From assembly GCA_026461505.1 (NCBI GenBank), contig JAPJMW010000139.1, forward strand, positions 1 to 33,561: 33,561 nt of DNA, written 5' to 3'. Below the pieces are notes generated by a model, which saw nothing but the letters and a program-made list of their open reading frames with translations, was not told where the DNA came from and ran no database searches. A program made the translations under genes and the position numbers. Within the stretch, counting starts at the first letter, position 1. Each line of letters begins with the position of its first letter. The stretch comes from Beijerinckiaceae bacterium (GTDB lineage Bacteria; Pseudomonadota; Alphaproteobacteria; Rhizobiales; Beijerinckiaceae). Positions 24,517-33,112 of the stretch are shown one piece after another.

Positions 24517-26541
24517 ATGACCAATGAAGTCGTAAAAGATGGTGTGCGCGTCATCGAGAATATTTTTATTCCGCTCAAAGATGGCACCAAACTCGCCGCG
24601 CGTCTGTGGCTTCCGGTTGATGCGGATAAAAGCCCTGTTCCTTGCGTGCTTGAATATATCCCCTATCGCAAAATCGATGGCACACGCGGGCGGGATGAAC
24701 CGATGCATGGATGGTTCGCGCGTCACGGCACCGCTGCCATTCGCGTTGATCAACGCGGATCGGGTGAATCCGATGGTCTGATGGAGGATGAGTATCTTCT
24801 GCAAGAGCAGGATGATGCGATTGAAGTCATTGCATGGATCGCCGAACAAGACTGGTGCACGGGCTCCGTTGGCATGATGGGCAAAAGCTGGGGCGGGTTT
24901 AATTGTTTGCAGGTTGCGATGCGCCGCCCACCTGCGTTGAAAGCCATTCTCTCGGTATGTTCGACGGATGATCGCTATACCGACGATATTCATTATTTGG
25001 GCGGTTGTCTGCTCAACGATAATTTATGGTGGGGTGCAATTATGCATGCCTATCAGGCTCGTCCGCTTGATCCTGCGATTGTTGGTGAGCGGTGGCGCGA
25101 GGCGTGGCTTGAACGCGTTAAAGCGATGTCGAATTGGCCGATGCTTTGGATGAAGCACCAGCGCCGTGACGCCTATTGGAAGCATGGTTCGGTGAATGAA
25201 GATTGGAATGCGATTAACATTCCGTTGATGATCACGGGCGGTTGGGCCGATGCCTATACCAATACTTTGCCGCGCCTATTGGCGGGATTAAACGTGCCGC
25301 GCTTGGGCATTTTGGGGCCATGGGCGCATATTTATCCGCATGATGGCGTGCCAGGTCCGGCTATTGGGTTTTTGCAAGAAGCGCAGCGCTGGTGGGACCA
25401 TTGGCTCAAAGGCGTTGATACTGGCATTATGAAAGAGCCGATGCTACGGGCCTATATTGAAGATGAAGCGGGCGCAGGAAAATGGACGGAACATCGCAAC
25501 GGCTATTGGGCCGGTGAAGCAGTATGGCCTTCACCTTCCATCACGCCACTTAAAATGCCCTTGGGCGACAAGACACTTGGTAGCCCTTCTACGCCATCGC
25601 AAGACCTATCTTTCCGTTCGCCGCAATGGGTTGGTATGGGATGCGGCGAGTGGATGGGAACCGGCGTTGCGGGGGAGCAGCCATCGGATCAGCGGATCGA
25701 TGACGGGATGAGCCTGTGTTTTGACTCACGTCCTCTCGATGAAGACTTCGCGATTTTGGGGGCTCCGGAATTTGAGTGTGAGATTGCCTCCGATAAACCC
25801 ATCGCTCAGCTTGCCGTGAGGCTTTGCCATGTGAGGCCGGATGGTGCTTCGCATCGTGTTTCCTATGCGGTGTTGAACCTCACGCATCGGGAGTCGCATG
25901 AGCATCCGGAAGCGTTAAAGCCGGGGCATTTTTATACGGTGAAAGTCACGCTGAACGCGTGCGGTCATGTGTTTAAAAAAGGCTCGCGCGTTCGGCTTGC
26001 GTTATCCTCCGCCTATTGGCCCTTGATTTGGCCAGCGCCGGAAGCGGCAACACTGACATTGCGCACCGGTGGATCGCATCTATCGCTGCCGGTTCGTGAG
26101 CGTCAACCAGCCGATGCCGATATCGTCTTTGATCCGCCAATGAGTGCTCCCGATGCCCCTGTGACGATTATACGGGAAGGTTACGCGGAGCGGACCAGCG
26201 AGATTGATTTGCTGAACAATAGCGCGACCTACCGCACGGTAGGCGAGGGCGGTGTGTTTGGTGAAGGGGTGCGGCGGTTTGATGAAACGGGCACATCGTT
26301 GAGCCATGATCTTACGCGTGAATTGACGATTTCCGCCGATGATCCTCTCTGTGCGCGCTATGTCCTAAAAGGCGCTTACGAGATGGGCCGCGAAGGCTGG
26401 ATGACGCGCTCGGAAACCAGCCTCGAAATGACATCTACGCTCACCGACTTTCATGTGAAAGCGCGCACGGAAGTGTTTGAGAATGGTGTCTCGCTATTGG
26501 TCCGCGAATGGGATGATCAAGTGCCACGCGATATGATGTGA
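24517..26541 (+). CDS. CocE/NonD-family (X-Pro dipeptidyl-peptidase S15-type) hydrolase
   Basis: A 674-residue alpha/beta hydrolase with a C-terminal jelly-roll domain, the full layout of CocE-like esterases and amidases. The nucleophile elbow GKSWGGF gives S124, GGWADAY gives D245 and GPWAH gives H271, a complete triad. The oxyanion/substrate loop includes EYIPYRK at 46-52. No signal peptide is seen, so it is cytosolic. ATG at 24517 has AGGGGAGG 8 nt upstream, far better than the earlier ATG at 24478. Within a carnitine/betaine cluster a plausible substrate is an ester or amide of a quaternary amino acid, such as an acylcarnitine; this is speculative. Confidence 0.88.
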   Translation: MTNEVVKDGVRVIENIFIPLKDGTKLAARLWLPVDADKSPVPCVLEYIPYRKIDGTRGRDEPMHGWFARHGTAAIRVDQRGSGESDGLMEDEYLLQEQDDAIEVIAWIAEQDWCTGSVGMMGKSWGGFNCLQVAMRRPPALKAILSVCSTDDRYTDDIHYLGGCLLNDNLWWGAIMHAYQARPLDPAIVGERWREAWLERVKAMSNWPMLWMKHQRRDAYWKHGSVNEDWNAINIPLMITGGWADAYTNTLPRLLAGLNVPRLGILGPWAHIYPHDGVPGPAIGFLQEAQRWWDHWLKGVDTGIMKEPMLRAYIEDEAGAGKWTEHRNGYWAGEAVWPSPSITPLKMPLGDKTLGSPSTPSQDLSFRSPQWVGMGCGEWMGTGVAGEQPSDQRIDDGMSLCFDSRPLDEDFAILGAPEFECEIASDKPIAQLAVRLCHVRPDGASHRVSYAVLNLTHRESHEHPEALKPGHFYTVKVTLNACGHVFKKGSRVRLALSSAYWPLIWPAPEAATLTLRTGGSHLSLPVRERQPADADIVFDPPMSAPDAPVTIIREGYAERTSEIDLLNNSATYRTVGEGGVFGEGVRRFDETGTSLSHDLTRELTISADDPLCARYVLKGAYEMGREGWMTRSETSLEMTSTLTDFHVKARTEVFENGVSLLVREWDDQVPRDMM

Positions 26542-26575
26542 GTGGGGCTTCGTTATGGCAAGATTTACTCCCTAA

Positions 26576-26665
26576 CCTCATGGTGAGCCGCCGCGTAAGC
26601 GGCGAGTCGAACCACGGAAGCCGTCCTTCGACTCACATTGCTTTGCAATGTGGCTCAGGATGAGG
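26576..26665. repeat. Compound palindromic repeat, CCTCATGGTGAG...CTCAGGATGAGG type
   Basis: The ends CCTCATGGTGAGCC (26576-26589) and GGCTCAGGATGAGG (26652-26665) are near-perfect inverse complements. Inside are CGCCGC-GTAA-GCGGCG, GAGTCGAA...TTCGACTC, and CACATTGC-TTT-GCAATGTG (26634-26652). This nested-hairpin design is characteristic of an intergenic repeat class common in Bradyrhizobium-like alphaproteobacteria. It lies between the convergent hydrolase and thioesterase genes, where it could act as a bidirectional terminator. Confidence 0.8.
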
Positions 26666-26711
26666 AGATGGAATGCTTAGGGTGAGGTAATTGTTATGGC
26701 TCGCGCGCCAG

Positions 26712-27188
26712 CTATTTGCGCTTCAACGCAATGCCCTGTCCGGCATCATCGGGGATAGGTAATTCGGCATGTTCGGCGGCGATGGCACGGAGCTTCTCGC
26801 CGACGCGTTCGGGAAAGGCCGCAATTTTAGGCCCTGATTGATCGACGCTTGCGAGTAATTGTTCGCAAGTGGCCAGCAGCGTGTCATCAACGCCGTGGCG
26901 TAACCATTGATAGAGGCGGATGCGTTTGGCATCCATCTCGATGATTTGACCTGATACCTTAATCGGCTCGCCTTGTTTTACTTCGTGATGATACCGCATC
27001 TGCATGGCAAGCGTGAAGATTGTGTGGTTGGTGGCCACACGGCCCGCTTCATCAAGACCCACCATCGCCATCATCGCATCAATCGCGCGTGAAAAAGGGA
27101 TGGCATAGGCCGCATCGTTCATATGCCCATTATAATCCACCCATTCGGGCAGGACGATGGCATCGTAAAGGTGAAGAGGCTTTGTCAT
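26712..27188 (-). CDS. cdhB: Hotdog-fold acyl-CoA thioesterase of carnitine catabolism
   Basis: A 158-residue 4HBT-type thioesterase with the active-site strand/helix WVDYNGHMNDAAY (residues 16-28) and a FTLAMQMRYHHEVKQGE strand typical of the fold. Position after L-carnitine dehydrogenase matches CdhB of Pseudomonas, a betainyl-CoA thioesterase. It could alternatively release carnitine from carnitinyl-CoA. Its ATG abuts the TAA of the dehydrogenase with no nucleotide between and in the same frame, so the two proteins are separated by a single stop codon. Some rhizobial carnitine dehydrogenases carry a thioesterase-like extension fused at this place. Symbol assigned by context. Confidence 0.82.
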   Translation of the reverse strand: MTKPLHLYDAIVLPEWVDYNGHMNDAAYAIPFSRAIDAMMAMVGLDEAGRVATNHTIFTLAMQMRYHHEVKQGEPIKVSGQIIEMDAKRIRLYQWLRHGVDDTLLATCEQLLASVDQSGPKIAAFPERVGEKLRAIAAEHAELPIPDDAGQGIALKRK

Positions 27189-28151
27189 TTAGATATGATC
27201 CGGACGGCCTTCTGCTTCGGGCCAATAGTTTTTCACAAGCTTTAAAAGATCATTCAAGAACGCATCGCGGCGGCGTTCCAATTCTTTGACCGAGCGACCA
27301 GCGGCTTGGTGTTCGCAACCATCGACAATTTTGTCGATGATCTCGTCGGTGAGTTCTGGCGCTGGCGTGTAGGAATAAGGCATTTTCAATGCCGGTCCGA
27401 ATTGATGCATGAAATGGCGCATGCCTGCATCGCCGCCTGCGAGCTGGAAGGTGAGGAAGGTGCCCATTAGCGACCAGCGCAGGCCGCAGCCATACACAAC
27501 GGCGGCGTCGATTTCTTCGGTTGTTGCTACATCTTCTTTGATCAACCACAGCGCTTCGCGCCAGAGGGCTTCCATCAAGCGGTCGGCGATGAAGCCTTCG
27601 ATTTCTTTGCGAACGTGTAAAGGACGCATGCCAATGCGGCGGTAGAATGTTTTTGCCGCTTCGACCGATGCGCTCGATGTTTTGTCGCCCGCAACGATTT
27701 CCACCAAAGGCAAGAGATAGACGGGGTTAAACGGATGGCCCACGACGATGCGATCCGGATTGGCGCATTTCGATTGCAGGCTCGTTGGCAGAAGGTAAGA
27801 GGTTGACGAAGCAATGACGACGCCGGGGTTGGCGGCAGCATCAATCTCCGCCAACAGTTTTTGTTTGAGCTCTTCGCGCTCCGGAGCATTTTCCTGCACG
27901 AAATCGGCATTTTTGACGGCATCGGCAACCGAGCCGACATAGGTCAGCCGCGATTGGCTGGCACCCGGTGCAAGCCCTGCGGTTTCCAGGGCGGGCCAGG
28001 CATTGGCTACCGCCGCGCGGATCTTAGCTTCACCATCGGGTGCGGGATCAAAGGCTACGACATCCAAGCCATGGGCTAAGCAACGGGCGGCCCAGCCCGA
28101 GCCGATAACGCCCGAGCCGATAATGGCAACCCTTTGAATGGATGATGACAT
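27189..28151 (-). CDS. cdhA: L-carnitine 3-dehydrogenase
   Basis: A 320-residue NAD-dependent enzyme of the 3-hydroxyacyl-CoA dehydrogenase family that oxidises L-carnitine to 3-dehydrocarnitine. It closely follows Pseudomonas CdhA: GSGVIGSGW near residues 12-20, AHGLDVVAFDPAP, NAWPALETAGLAPGASQ, the catalytic-loop GHPFNPVYLLPLVE, then GMRPLHVRKEIEGFIADRL and GLRWSLMGTFLTFQLAGGDA. ATG at 28151 has AAGGGAGG 7 nt upstream; the frame continues to 28256 without family sequence. It is divergent from the DMT transporter and tightly joined to the thioesterase. CdhC, which cleaves dehydrocarnitine, is not in the window. Confidence 0.9.
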   Translation of the reverse strand: MSSSIQRVAIIGSGVIGSGWAARCLAHGLDVVAFDPAPDGEAKIRAAVANAWPALETAGLAPGASQSRLTYVGSVADAVKNADFVQENAPEREELKQKLLAEIDAAANPGVVIASSTSYLLPTSLQSKCANPDRIVVGHPFNPVYLLPLVEIVAGDKTSSASVEAAKTFYRRIGMRPLHVRKEIEGFIADRLMEALWREALWLIKEDVATTEEIDAAVVYGCGLRWSLMGTFLTFQLAGGDAGMRHFMHQFGPALKMPYSYTPAPELTDEIIDKIVDGCEHQAAGRSVKELERRRDAFLNDLLKLVKNYWPEAEGRPDHI

Positions 28152-28357
28152 GGCATAGCCTCCCTTAAATATGATGCAGCGATTGTTGCTCAATAGAGCG
28201 CAAAGTACTGGCGGAGGGAAGTCCGGTTGCGACGGCCAATAGCCACAAGGCGGCATGTCGCACCTGGACGGTGCCGTGTCTTTTTCCGGCGGGCCAGAGG
28301 GAGCCGACTCAGTTTAAGTGATGGCAATAATCCGAAGTGTGTTTCAACCAAAGCCCC
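28152..28357. promoter_or_regulatory. Divergent intergenic region between cdhA and the DMT transporter
   Basis: About 200 nt that must hold the promoters of two divergent genes. The ribosome site of cdhA (AAGGGAGG) is at the left end. I see no strong palindrome, riboswitch or clear -35/-10 pair. Confidence 0.4.
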
Positions 28358-29263
28358 ATGATGACGCCGCTGACGCAAACCAATCAAAGCACCGATGATA
28401 TGCGCCGCAAGCGCTGGCAAGGCATTGGCTATGTGGCCTGTGCGGCCTTGATGTGGAGCACGGCCGGTATCTGGGTGCGCTATCTTTCCCTCGACATTTG
28501 GACGATCCAGGCTTGCCGTGCCTTTTGTGGATCCTTGTCGCTGTTTGTCTATTTGCTGGTCGTCGAACGAAAGAACATTCTCGCGCCGTTCCGGTCGATC
28601 AATCGGGTTGGTTATATCATCGCCCCCATCAATGCGATTGGTATGGCCGCCTATATGCAAGCCTTGAATTGGACGACGGTTGCCAATGTGATGATCGTCT
28701 ACACGACCTTGCCTTTTGTCGTTGCTTTGGTTGGTTGGTTGTGGATGCGCGAGCGGGTGAACATGCGAACGATGTTTGCCAGCGCGATTGCTTTATCGGG
28801 TGTCACCTTCATGGTGGGAGGCTCGTATCAATCCGGTAATGTGAAGGGCGATCTTGCGGCCTTTGTCATGGTGCTAAGTTTTGCCGTGCTTGTGATGTTG
28901 TCGCGGCGTTACCCTAGATTGTCGATGCCTGCCCATTCGGTTGTTTCGGGGCTGATGTGCTTTGCAGCGGCCTATCCGCTGGCTCATTTTGCATCGGTGA
29001 CATGGCAGGATGCAACGCTACTGTTGATTTTGGGCTCGATCACCATTGGTGTGGCCAATGTCATGTATATGCGCGGTGTGGCGCTGATCCCGCCAGCGGA
29101 AGCGGGGTTGATCGGGTTGCTGGATACGATCATCGCGCCGCTCTGGGTGTTCTGGATTTTCAATGAACGGCCAGCCGATGGCGCGTTGATTGGCGGCGGT
29201 ATCGTGTTGGCCGCCGTGGTGTTTCAGATTGTAGGCGAGGGACGGGGAACGGCCGCTGATTAA
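28358..29263 (+). CDS. DMT-superfamily (EamA) inner-membrane transporter
   Basis: A 301-residue membrane protein with about ten hydrophobic helices in two EamA repeats: the first from the [20 protein letters not shown] helix near the N-terminus, the second from about residue 165. [20 protein letters not shown] and [18 protein letters not shown] are typical of the second repeat. It could export or import a small metabolite of this pathway; the substrate is unknown. A GTG at 28337 and ATGs at 28358, 28361 and 28400 are possible starts, none with a strong ribosome site; I choose 28358. Its TAA stop shares bases with the TAA of the convergent caiD gene (TTAA at 29260-29263). Confidence 0.87.
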   Translation: MMTPLTQTNQSTDDMRRKRWQGIGYVACAALMWSTAGIWVRYLSLDIWTIQACRAFCGSLSLFVYLLVVERKNILAPFRSINRVGYIIAPINAIGMAAYMQALNWTTVANVMIVYTTLPFVVALVGWLWMRERVNMRTMFASAIALSGVTFMVGGSYQSGNVKGDLAAFVMVLSFAVLVMLSRRYPRLSMPAHSVVSGLMCFAAAYPLAHFASVTWQDATLLLILGSITIGVANVMYMRGVALIPPAEAGLIGLLDTIIAPLWVFWIFNERPADGALIGGGIVLAAVVFQIVGEGRGTAAD

Positions 29264-30045
29264 CGGCCCTTCCACTCGGGTTTGCGTTTTTCAGCGAAGG
29301 CTTGCGGGCCTTCAAGCGCATCCTCGGACTTGAGCATTGTATCGTAAGAAGGGATCGCGCCGGAGCGCATCAGGCGATAGCCTTCTTTGATATCGAGTGA
29401 CAGCGTGGCCTTGATCACGGCTTTGATTGCTTGAAGCGCGAGAGGCGCATTGGCGGCGATGGTTTGCGCCAAGGCGCGCGCTTCGGTCATCAAGTCTTCT
29501 TTGGCGACGACTTTGTTGATGAGGCCGCAACGCAGCGCTTCTTCAGGCCCCATGCGGCGCGCGGTCATCAGCATTTCCATGGCAATCGGAAGCGGTAGGC
29601 GTTTGGGTAAACGCAACACGCCGCCTGCATCGGCCATGATGCCCAAGGTGACTTCGGTGAGGGCGAATTCTGCGGTATCGGCTGCGATGATAAGATCAGC
29701 GACGAGGGCTAATTCAAAGCCGCCACCAAAGGCTAAGCCGTTTACAGCAGCGATGACGGGTTTATCGAGATCCCACAATTCCGTAAGACCCGCAAAGCCG
29801 CCCGGTCCGTGATCGGCATCAACGGCCTCGCCCTCTGCGCCCGCTTTCAAATCCCATCCGGCGGAAAAGAAACGCCCTTCGCCGCCGGAAAGAATAGCGA
29901 CCGATAAAGTAGGGTCATCGCGAAATTCGGCAAAGGCAGCGTAGAGCGCTTGGCTCGTCGGCACGTTGATCGCATTGGCCTTGGGACGGTCGAGTGTGAT
30001 TTCAAAAACCGCGCCATCGCGGCGGGTTGTAACGGGATTGGTCAT
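29260..30045 (-). CDS. caiD: CaiD-like carnitinyl-CoA dehydratase (crotonobetainyl-CoA hydratase)
   Basis: A 261-residue crotonase-fold enzyme that interconverts crotonobetainyl-CoA and L-carnitinyl-CoA. It follows E. coli CaiD almost block by block: [21 protein letters not shown] then EGEA and [34 protein letters not shown] with the oxyanion-hole glycines, [20 protein letters not shown], and the C-terminal [15 protein letters not shown] then PEWKGR. The length is equal to that of CaiD. Its ATG overlaps the stop of the CoA-ligase gene by 4 nt (ATGA), indicating translational coupling. The match supports a carnitine or gamma-butyrobetaine role for the whole operon. Confidence 0.87.
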   Translation of the reverse strand: MTNPVTTRRDGAVFEITLDRPKANAINVPTSQALYAAFAEFRDDPTLSVAILSGGEGRFFSAGWDLKAGAEGEAVDADHGPGGFAGLTELWDLDKPVIAAVNGLAFGGGFELALVADLIIAADTAEFALTEVTLGIMADAGGVLRLPKRLPLPIAMEMLMTARRMGPEEALRCGLINKVVAKEDLMTEARALAQTIAANAPLALQAIKAVIKATLSLDIKEGYRLMRSGAIPSYDTMLKSEDALEGPQAFAEKRKPEWKGR

Positions 30046-32099
30046 TGCGTCTTTCCATCGGCTAGGCGGATCATGGCATCAACGGCCACAGCGCCACGTT
30101 CAAGAATGAGAACGGGATTGGCATCGAGTTCAACTAGCGTGTCGCGATGGGCTTCAGCAAAAGCAGCCACCGCCATAACCGCGTCAATGGCTGCTTTACG
30201 GTCGCCTTTTGGTTTGCCGCGAAAGCCGCTGACGAGATGCGATAGTTTTAACGTATCAAAGGCCTGTTCGACCTCGACGCGATGAACCGGAAGCAGGAGC
30301 GAGGCTGCATCTTTTAAGAGCTCGACCAGAATGCCGCCCGAGCCGAAGGTTAAAGTAGGACCGAACAACGGATCGCGCGTTATGCCCACAATCATCTCGG
30401 CAACGATATCGGTTTGCATCGCTTCAACAAGAAACTGGTTTGAAATATGCGCCATGGATGTTGCTGCTTCTAGAGCTGCCTCAGGCGTTTTGAGATTGAG
30501 TTTAACGGCGCCCGCTTCGGTTTTATGCGCGATTGTCTCCGAGACGGCTTTAACGACGACCGGATAGCCTATCGCATTGGCGGCGTTAGCGACGCCATCA
30601 AGTGTGACAACGCGCGATTGTGGAATGGTTAGCCCGTGCTGCGCGAGCAAGGCTTTTCCGGTTGGCTCATCCAGCATGCGGATAGTTTTGTTGTTCGGGG
30701 CTGTCGAGCGCAAAGGTGCTGATCTTTGTGCTATGCGTCTTGCGCCAATGTCGGCGGCGATGCGGATGGCTTCCATGCATTCGCTGATGACCTGCATGGG
30801 CGCGATGCCCGAGGCGATCATGCGTTGCCCAACCGCTTCGGGTAGTGATTCAGGCAAGGAGGCGACGAGGGCCGCTTTGGTTCCCGTTGCTTTTTGTGCC
30901 GCTTCAAACGCGGCTAAAGTGGCTTCCCAACTGGAGGCATCGCATCGATCTTCGCGGGGAAAATCGAGGATGAGAAGGTTCATCGCATAACCTGCGCCGA
31001 GCATGGCAGAGAAGGTGGCGGTGGACGCTTCGAGATTACCCCAAATATAGGTGTGGTAATCCAGCGGATTGGCGAGCGGAACTTTGGGGCCGAGCGCTTC
31101 AAAGAGTTTTGCTTCCGCGTCTTTTGGGAGAGGAGGCGTTGGAAGGCCGGCATCCGACGCAAGGTCGGCGACAAGCCCCGCTTCGCCACCCGAACAGCTC
31201 ATGGAGGAAACGGTGTTTCCTGAAAGCGGGCCATGCACGTGAAGCAGTTTGAGGGTTTCAATGAAAACAGAAACATCTTTCGCGCGGCCAATACCGTAAC
31301 GCTTAAACAGCGCATCGAACAAAGCATCAGAACCTGCAAGGGACGAAGTGTGCGACATCGTCAATGCGGCGCCTGCTTCCGAGCGGCCTGTTTTTATCGC
31401 AACAATGGGCACGCCTTTGTCGAGCGCGCGTAAGGCTGCATTTGAAAAGCGCTCAATATCATCTAGGCCTTCGATGTGAAGACCGATGGCGGTGACGCGA
31501 TCATCATCGAGCAATGTATCAATCATCTCGCCCAAATCGCCTTTGGCTTTGTTGCCGGCGGAGATGAGATAGGCGAGCGGCAGGCTTCGCGCCTGCATCG
31601 TGAGGTTCAATCCGATATTGCCCGATTGGGTGATGATGGCGACGCCTTTTTGAACCGCCAGTCCGCCATGTTGGTCGGGCCAAAGCGCCGCGCCATCAAG
31701 ATAGTTTAAGAGGCCGTAGCAATTAGGCCCGAGCAGCGCGAGATCGCCCGAACCTGCTACGAGCTTGTCTTGAAGGGCTGCGCCTTCATGCCCAACTTCG
31801 GCAAAACCCGAAGCATAACAGACCGCGCCACCTGCACCCATTTTGGCCAATGCAGCAACGGCGTCGATTGTTGCATCGCGCGGTACAGCGATGAAGGCCG
31901 CATCCGGTATGCCGGGGATATCCTTTAATTCTGCAAATGCCTTTCGGCCCGCGACTTCCGCGCGCTTGGGATTAACCGGCCAAATCTCGCCGGAAAAGCC
32001 GATCCGCTCGCATTGGCGGATGACCTCGGCGGCTTCCCGTCCGCCAATAACAACCAGAGAACGCGGCGAGAGAAGGCGGGCAAGGGGGGAGCGGGTCAT
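30042..32099 (-). CDS. ADP-forming acetate-CoA ligase-family acyl-CoA synthetase
   Basis: A 685-residue fused enzyme. It has a CoA-binding Rossmann domain (about 5-130, with [11 protein letters not shown] at 122-132), a succinyl-CoA-ligase-like region (about 145-300) whose MSHTSSLAG holds the phospho-His candidate H250, and an ATP-grasp domain (about 470-685, with [19 protein letters not shown]). Such enzymes make an acyl-CoA from acid, CoA and ATP. Coupled to CaiD, it is a likely stand-in for CaiC, activating carnitine, crotonobetaine or gamma-butyrobetaine; this is inference. ATG at 32099; the homocysteine methyltransferase-like gene ends 48 nt upstream. Confidence 0.87.
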   Translation of the reverse strand: MTRSPLARLLSPRSLVVIGGREAAEVIRQCERIGFSGEIWPVNPKRAEVAGRKAFAELKDIPGIPDAAFIAVPRDATIDAVAALAKMGAGGAVCYASGFAEVGHEGAALQDKLVAGSGDLALLGPNCYGLLNYLDGAALWPDQHGGLAVQKGVAIITQSGNIGLNLTMQARSLPLAYLISAGNKAKGDLGEMIDTLLDDDRVTAIGLHIEGLDDIERFSNAALRALDKGVPIVAIKTGRSEAGAALTMSHTSSLAGSDALFDALFKRYGIGRAKDVSVFIETLKLLHVHGPLSGNTVSSMSCSGGEAGLVADLASDAGLPTPPLPKDAEAKLFEALGPKVPLANPLDYHTYIWGNLEASTATFSAMLGAGYAMNLLILDFPREDRCDASSWEATLAAFEAAQKATGTKAALVASLPESLPEAVGQRMIASGIAPMQVISECMEAIRIAADIGARRIAQRSAPLRSTAPNNKTIRMLDEPTGKALLAQHGLTIPQSRVVTLDGVANAANAIGYPVVVKAVSETIAHKTEAGAVKLNLKTPEAALEAATSMAHISNQFLVEAMQTDIVAEMIVGITRDPLFGPTLTFGSGGILVELLKDAASLLLPVHRVEVEQAFDTLKLSHLVSGFRGKPKGDRKAAIDAVMAVAAFAEAHRDTLVELDANPVLILERGAVAVDAMIRLADGKTQ

Positions 32100-32147
32100 C
32101 GTATCTCTATCCGGATTGTGTTATGGATGAATTCGCGCCTTTGTAAT

Positions 32148-33089
32148 TCAACGGCTCTTTCTAAATTCCGCCGCAACACGGGCAGCTTCCTCGATGTGTG
32201 GCAGACCTAAGCCGCAACATCCGCCGAGCAATTGAACGCCGGAGGCGAGCCATTGCCTTGCGAACACACCATAGTCATGCGGTGGAATAATATCGACGAA
32301 GCGCCAGCCTGGCATTTCGAAATAGCCGGAATCTGGGTAGACCATCAGAGGCCCCTTGAAGTGTTGTTTTAACTCTTCCAATGCCGTGCCGATGATCTCC
32401 GAGCCTGTATGCATCAAGCCTGCCGCATCAATACCTGATTTTGGAATAAGCGAGGCGATGTCACTGATCGGCAGATCATCGAAATGATGGAAGCTAACAA
32501 CCTTACCGTCTTTGGCCCGCCTTGCGCTCATGCCGAAAAATACGGGCAGTCCCGTTGAAAGAGCGGCATCAACCGCGAGCTTTACGCGCTGCGGTTCATA
32601 CATCATTTCTAACATTATAAGTTCCGCGCCCGCCTTTTTTGCCGTGTGCGCTAAAGCGTGAAACGCATCGCTGATCTCCGCCGTAGACGGTATTTTTGCG
32701 GGATCAATCACTGCCGTTCCGGCCGACATGGGCACCATATGCGAAAGCGATCCCGCGACGACAACGTCTTTTGCGCCTGTGTCATGGCGCGCGCGCAAGG
32801 CTGCTTCAACGGCACGCTCGATGATTTCTTCCGAGCGCTCGGCAAGGCCTGCATCTTTCAGCATCAAGCGCGAGGCGGCATAGGTATTGGCGGTGATGAT
32901 ATCGGATCCGGCGCGAATATAATCTGAGTGGATCGCCGTCAGGATATGATCATTTTCTAGCGTTGCGGGGCCGCACCAGGCGGCCGGATCCATCGGCGCG
33001 CCACGGCGTTCAAGTTCGGTGCCTGTCGCGCCATCAAGAACGATAATATCGCCATCTGCAAGGCGTTGCTTTATTTTGGCGTAAGCCAT
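32148..33089 (-). CDS. Homocysteine S-methyltransferase-family protein (BHMT-like) with altered zinc site
   Basis: A 313-residue TIM-barrel protein of the family that includes betaine-homocysteine and S-methylmethionine-homocysteine methyltransferases. LDGATGTELERRG (18-30), ANTYAAS (67-73) and the C-terminal GGCCG (C291, C292) are present. The third zinc ligand, normally the Cys of a GINC-type motif, aligns with LMHT, giving H227 instead. The enzyme may use a His-Cys-Cys site or a different acceptor. ATG at 33089 has GGAGAA 6 nt upstream; the longer frame to 33212 runs into the acyl-CoA dehydrogenase gene. In this cluster it might demethylate a betaine (inference). Confidence 0.82.
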   Translation of the reverse strand: MAYAKIKQRLADGDIIVLDGATGTELERRGAPMDPAAWCGPATLENDHILTAIHSDYIRAGSDIITANTYAASRLMLKDAGLAERSEEIIERAVEAALRARHDTGAKDVVVAGSLSHMVPMSAGTAVIDPAKIPSTAEISDAFHALAHTAKKAGAELIMLEMMYEPQRVKLAVDAALSTGLPVFFGMSARRAKDGKVVSFHHFDDLPISDIASLIPKSGIDAAGLMHTGSEIIGTALEELKQHFKGPLMVYPDSGYFEMPGWRFVDIIPPHDYGVFARQWLASGVQLLGGCCGLGLPHIEEAARVAAEFRKSR

Positions 33090-33112
33090 GATCGTTCTCC
33101 GGTTTAAAGATT

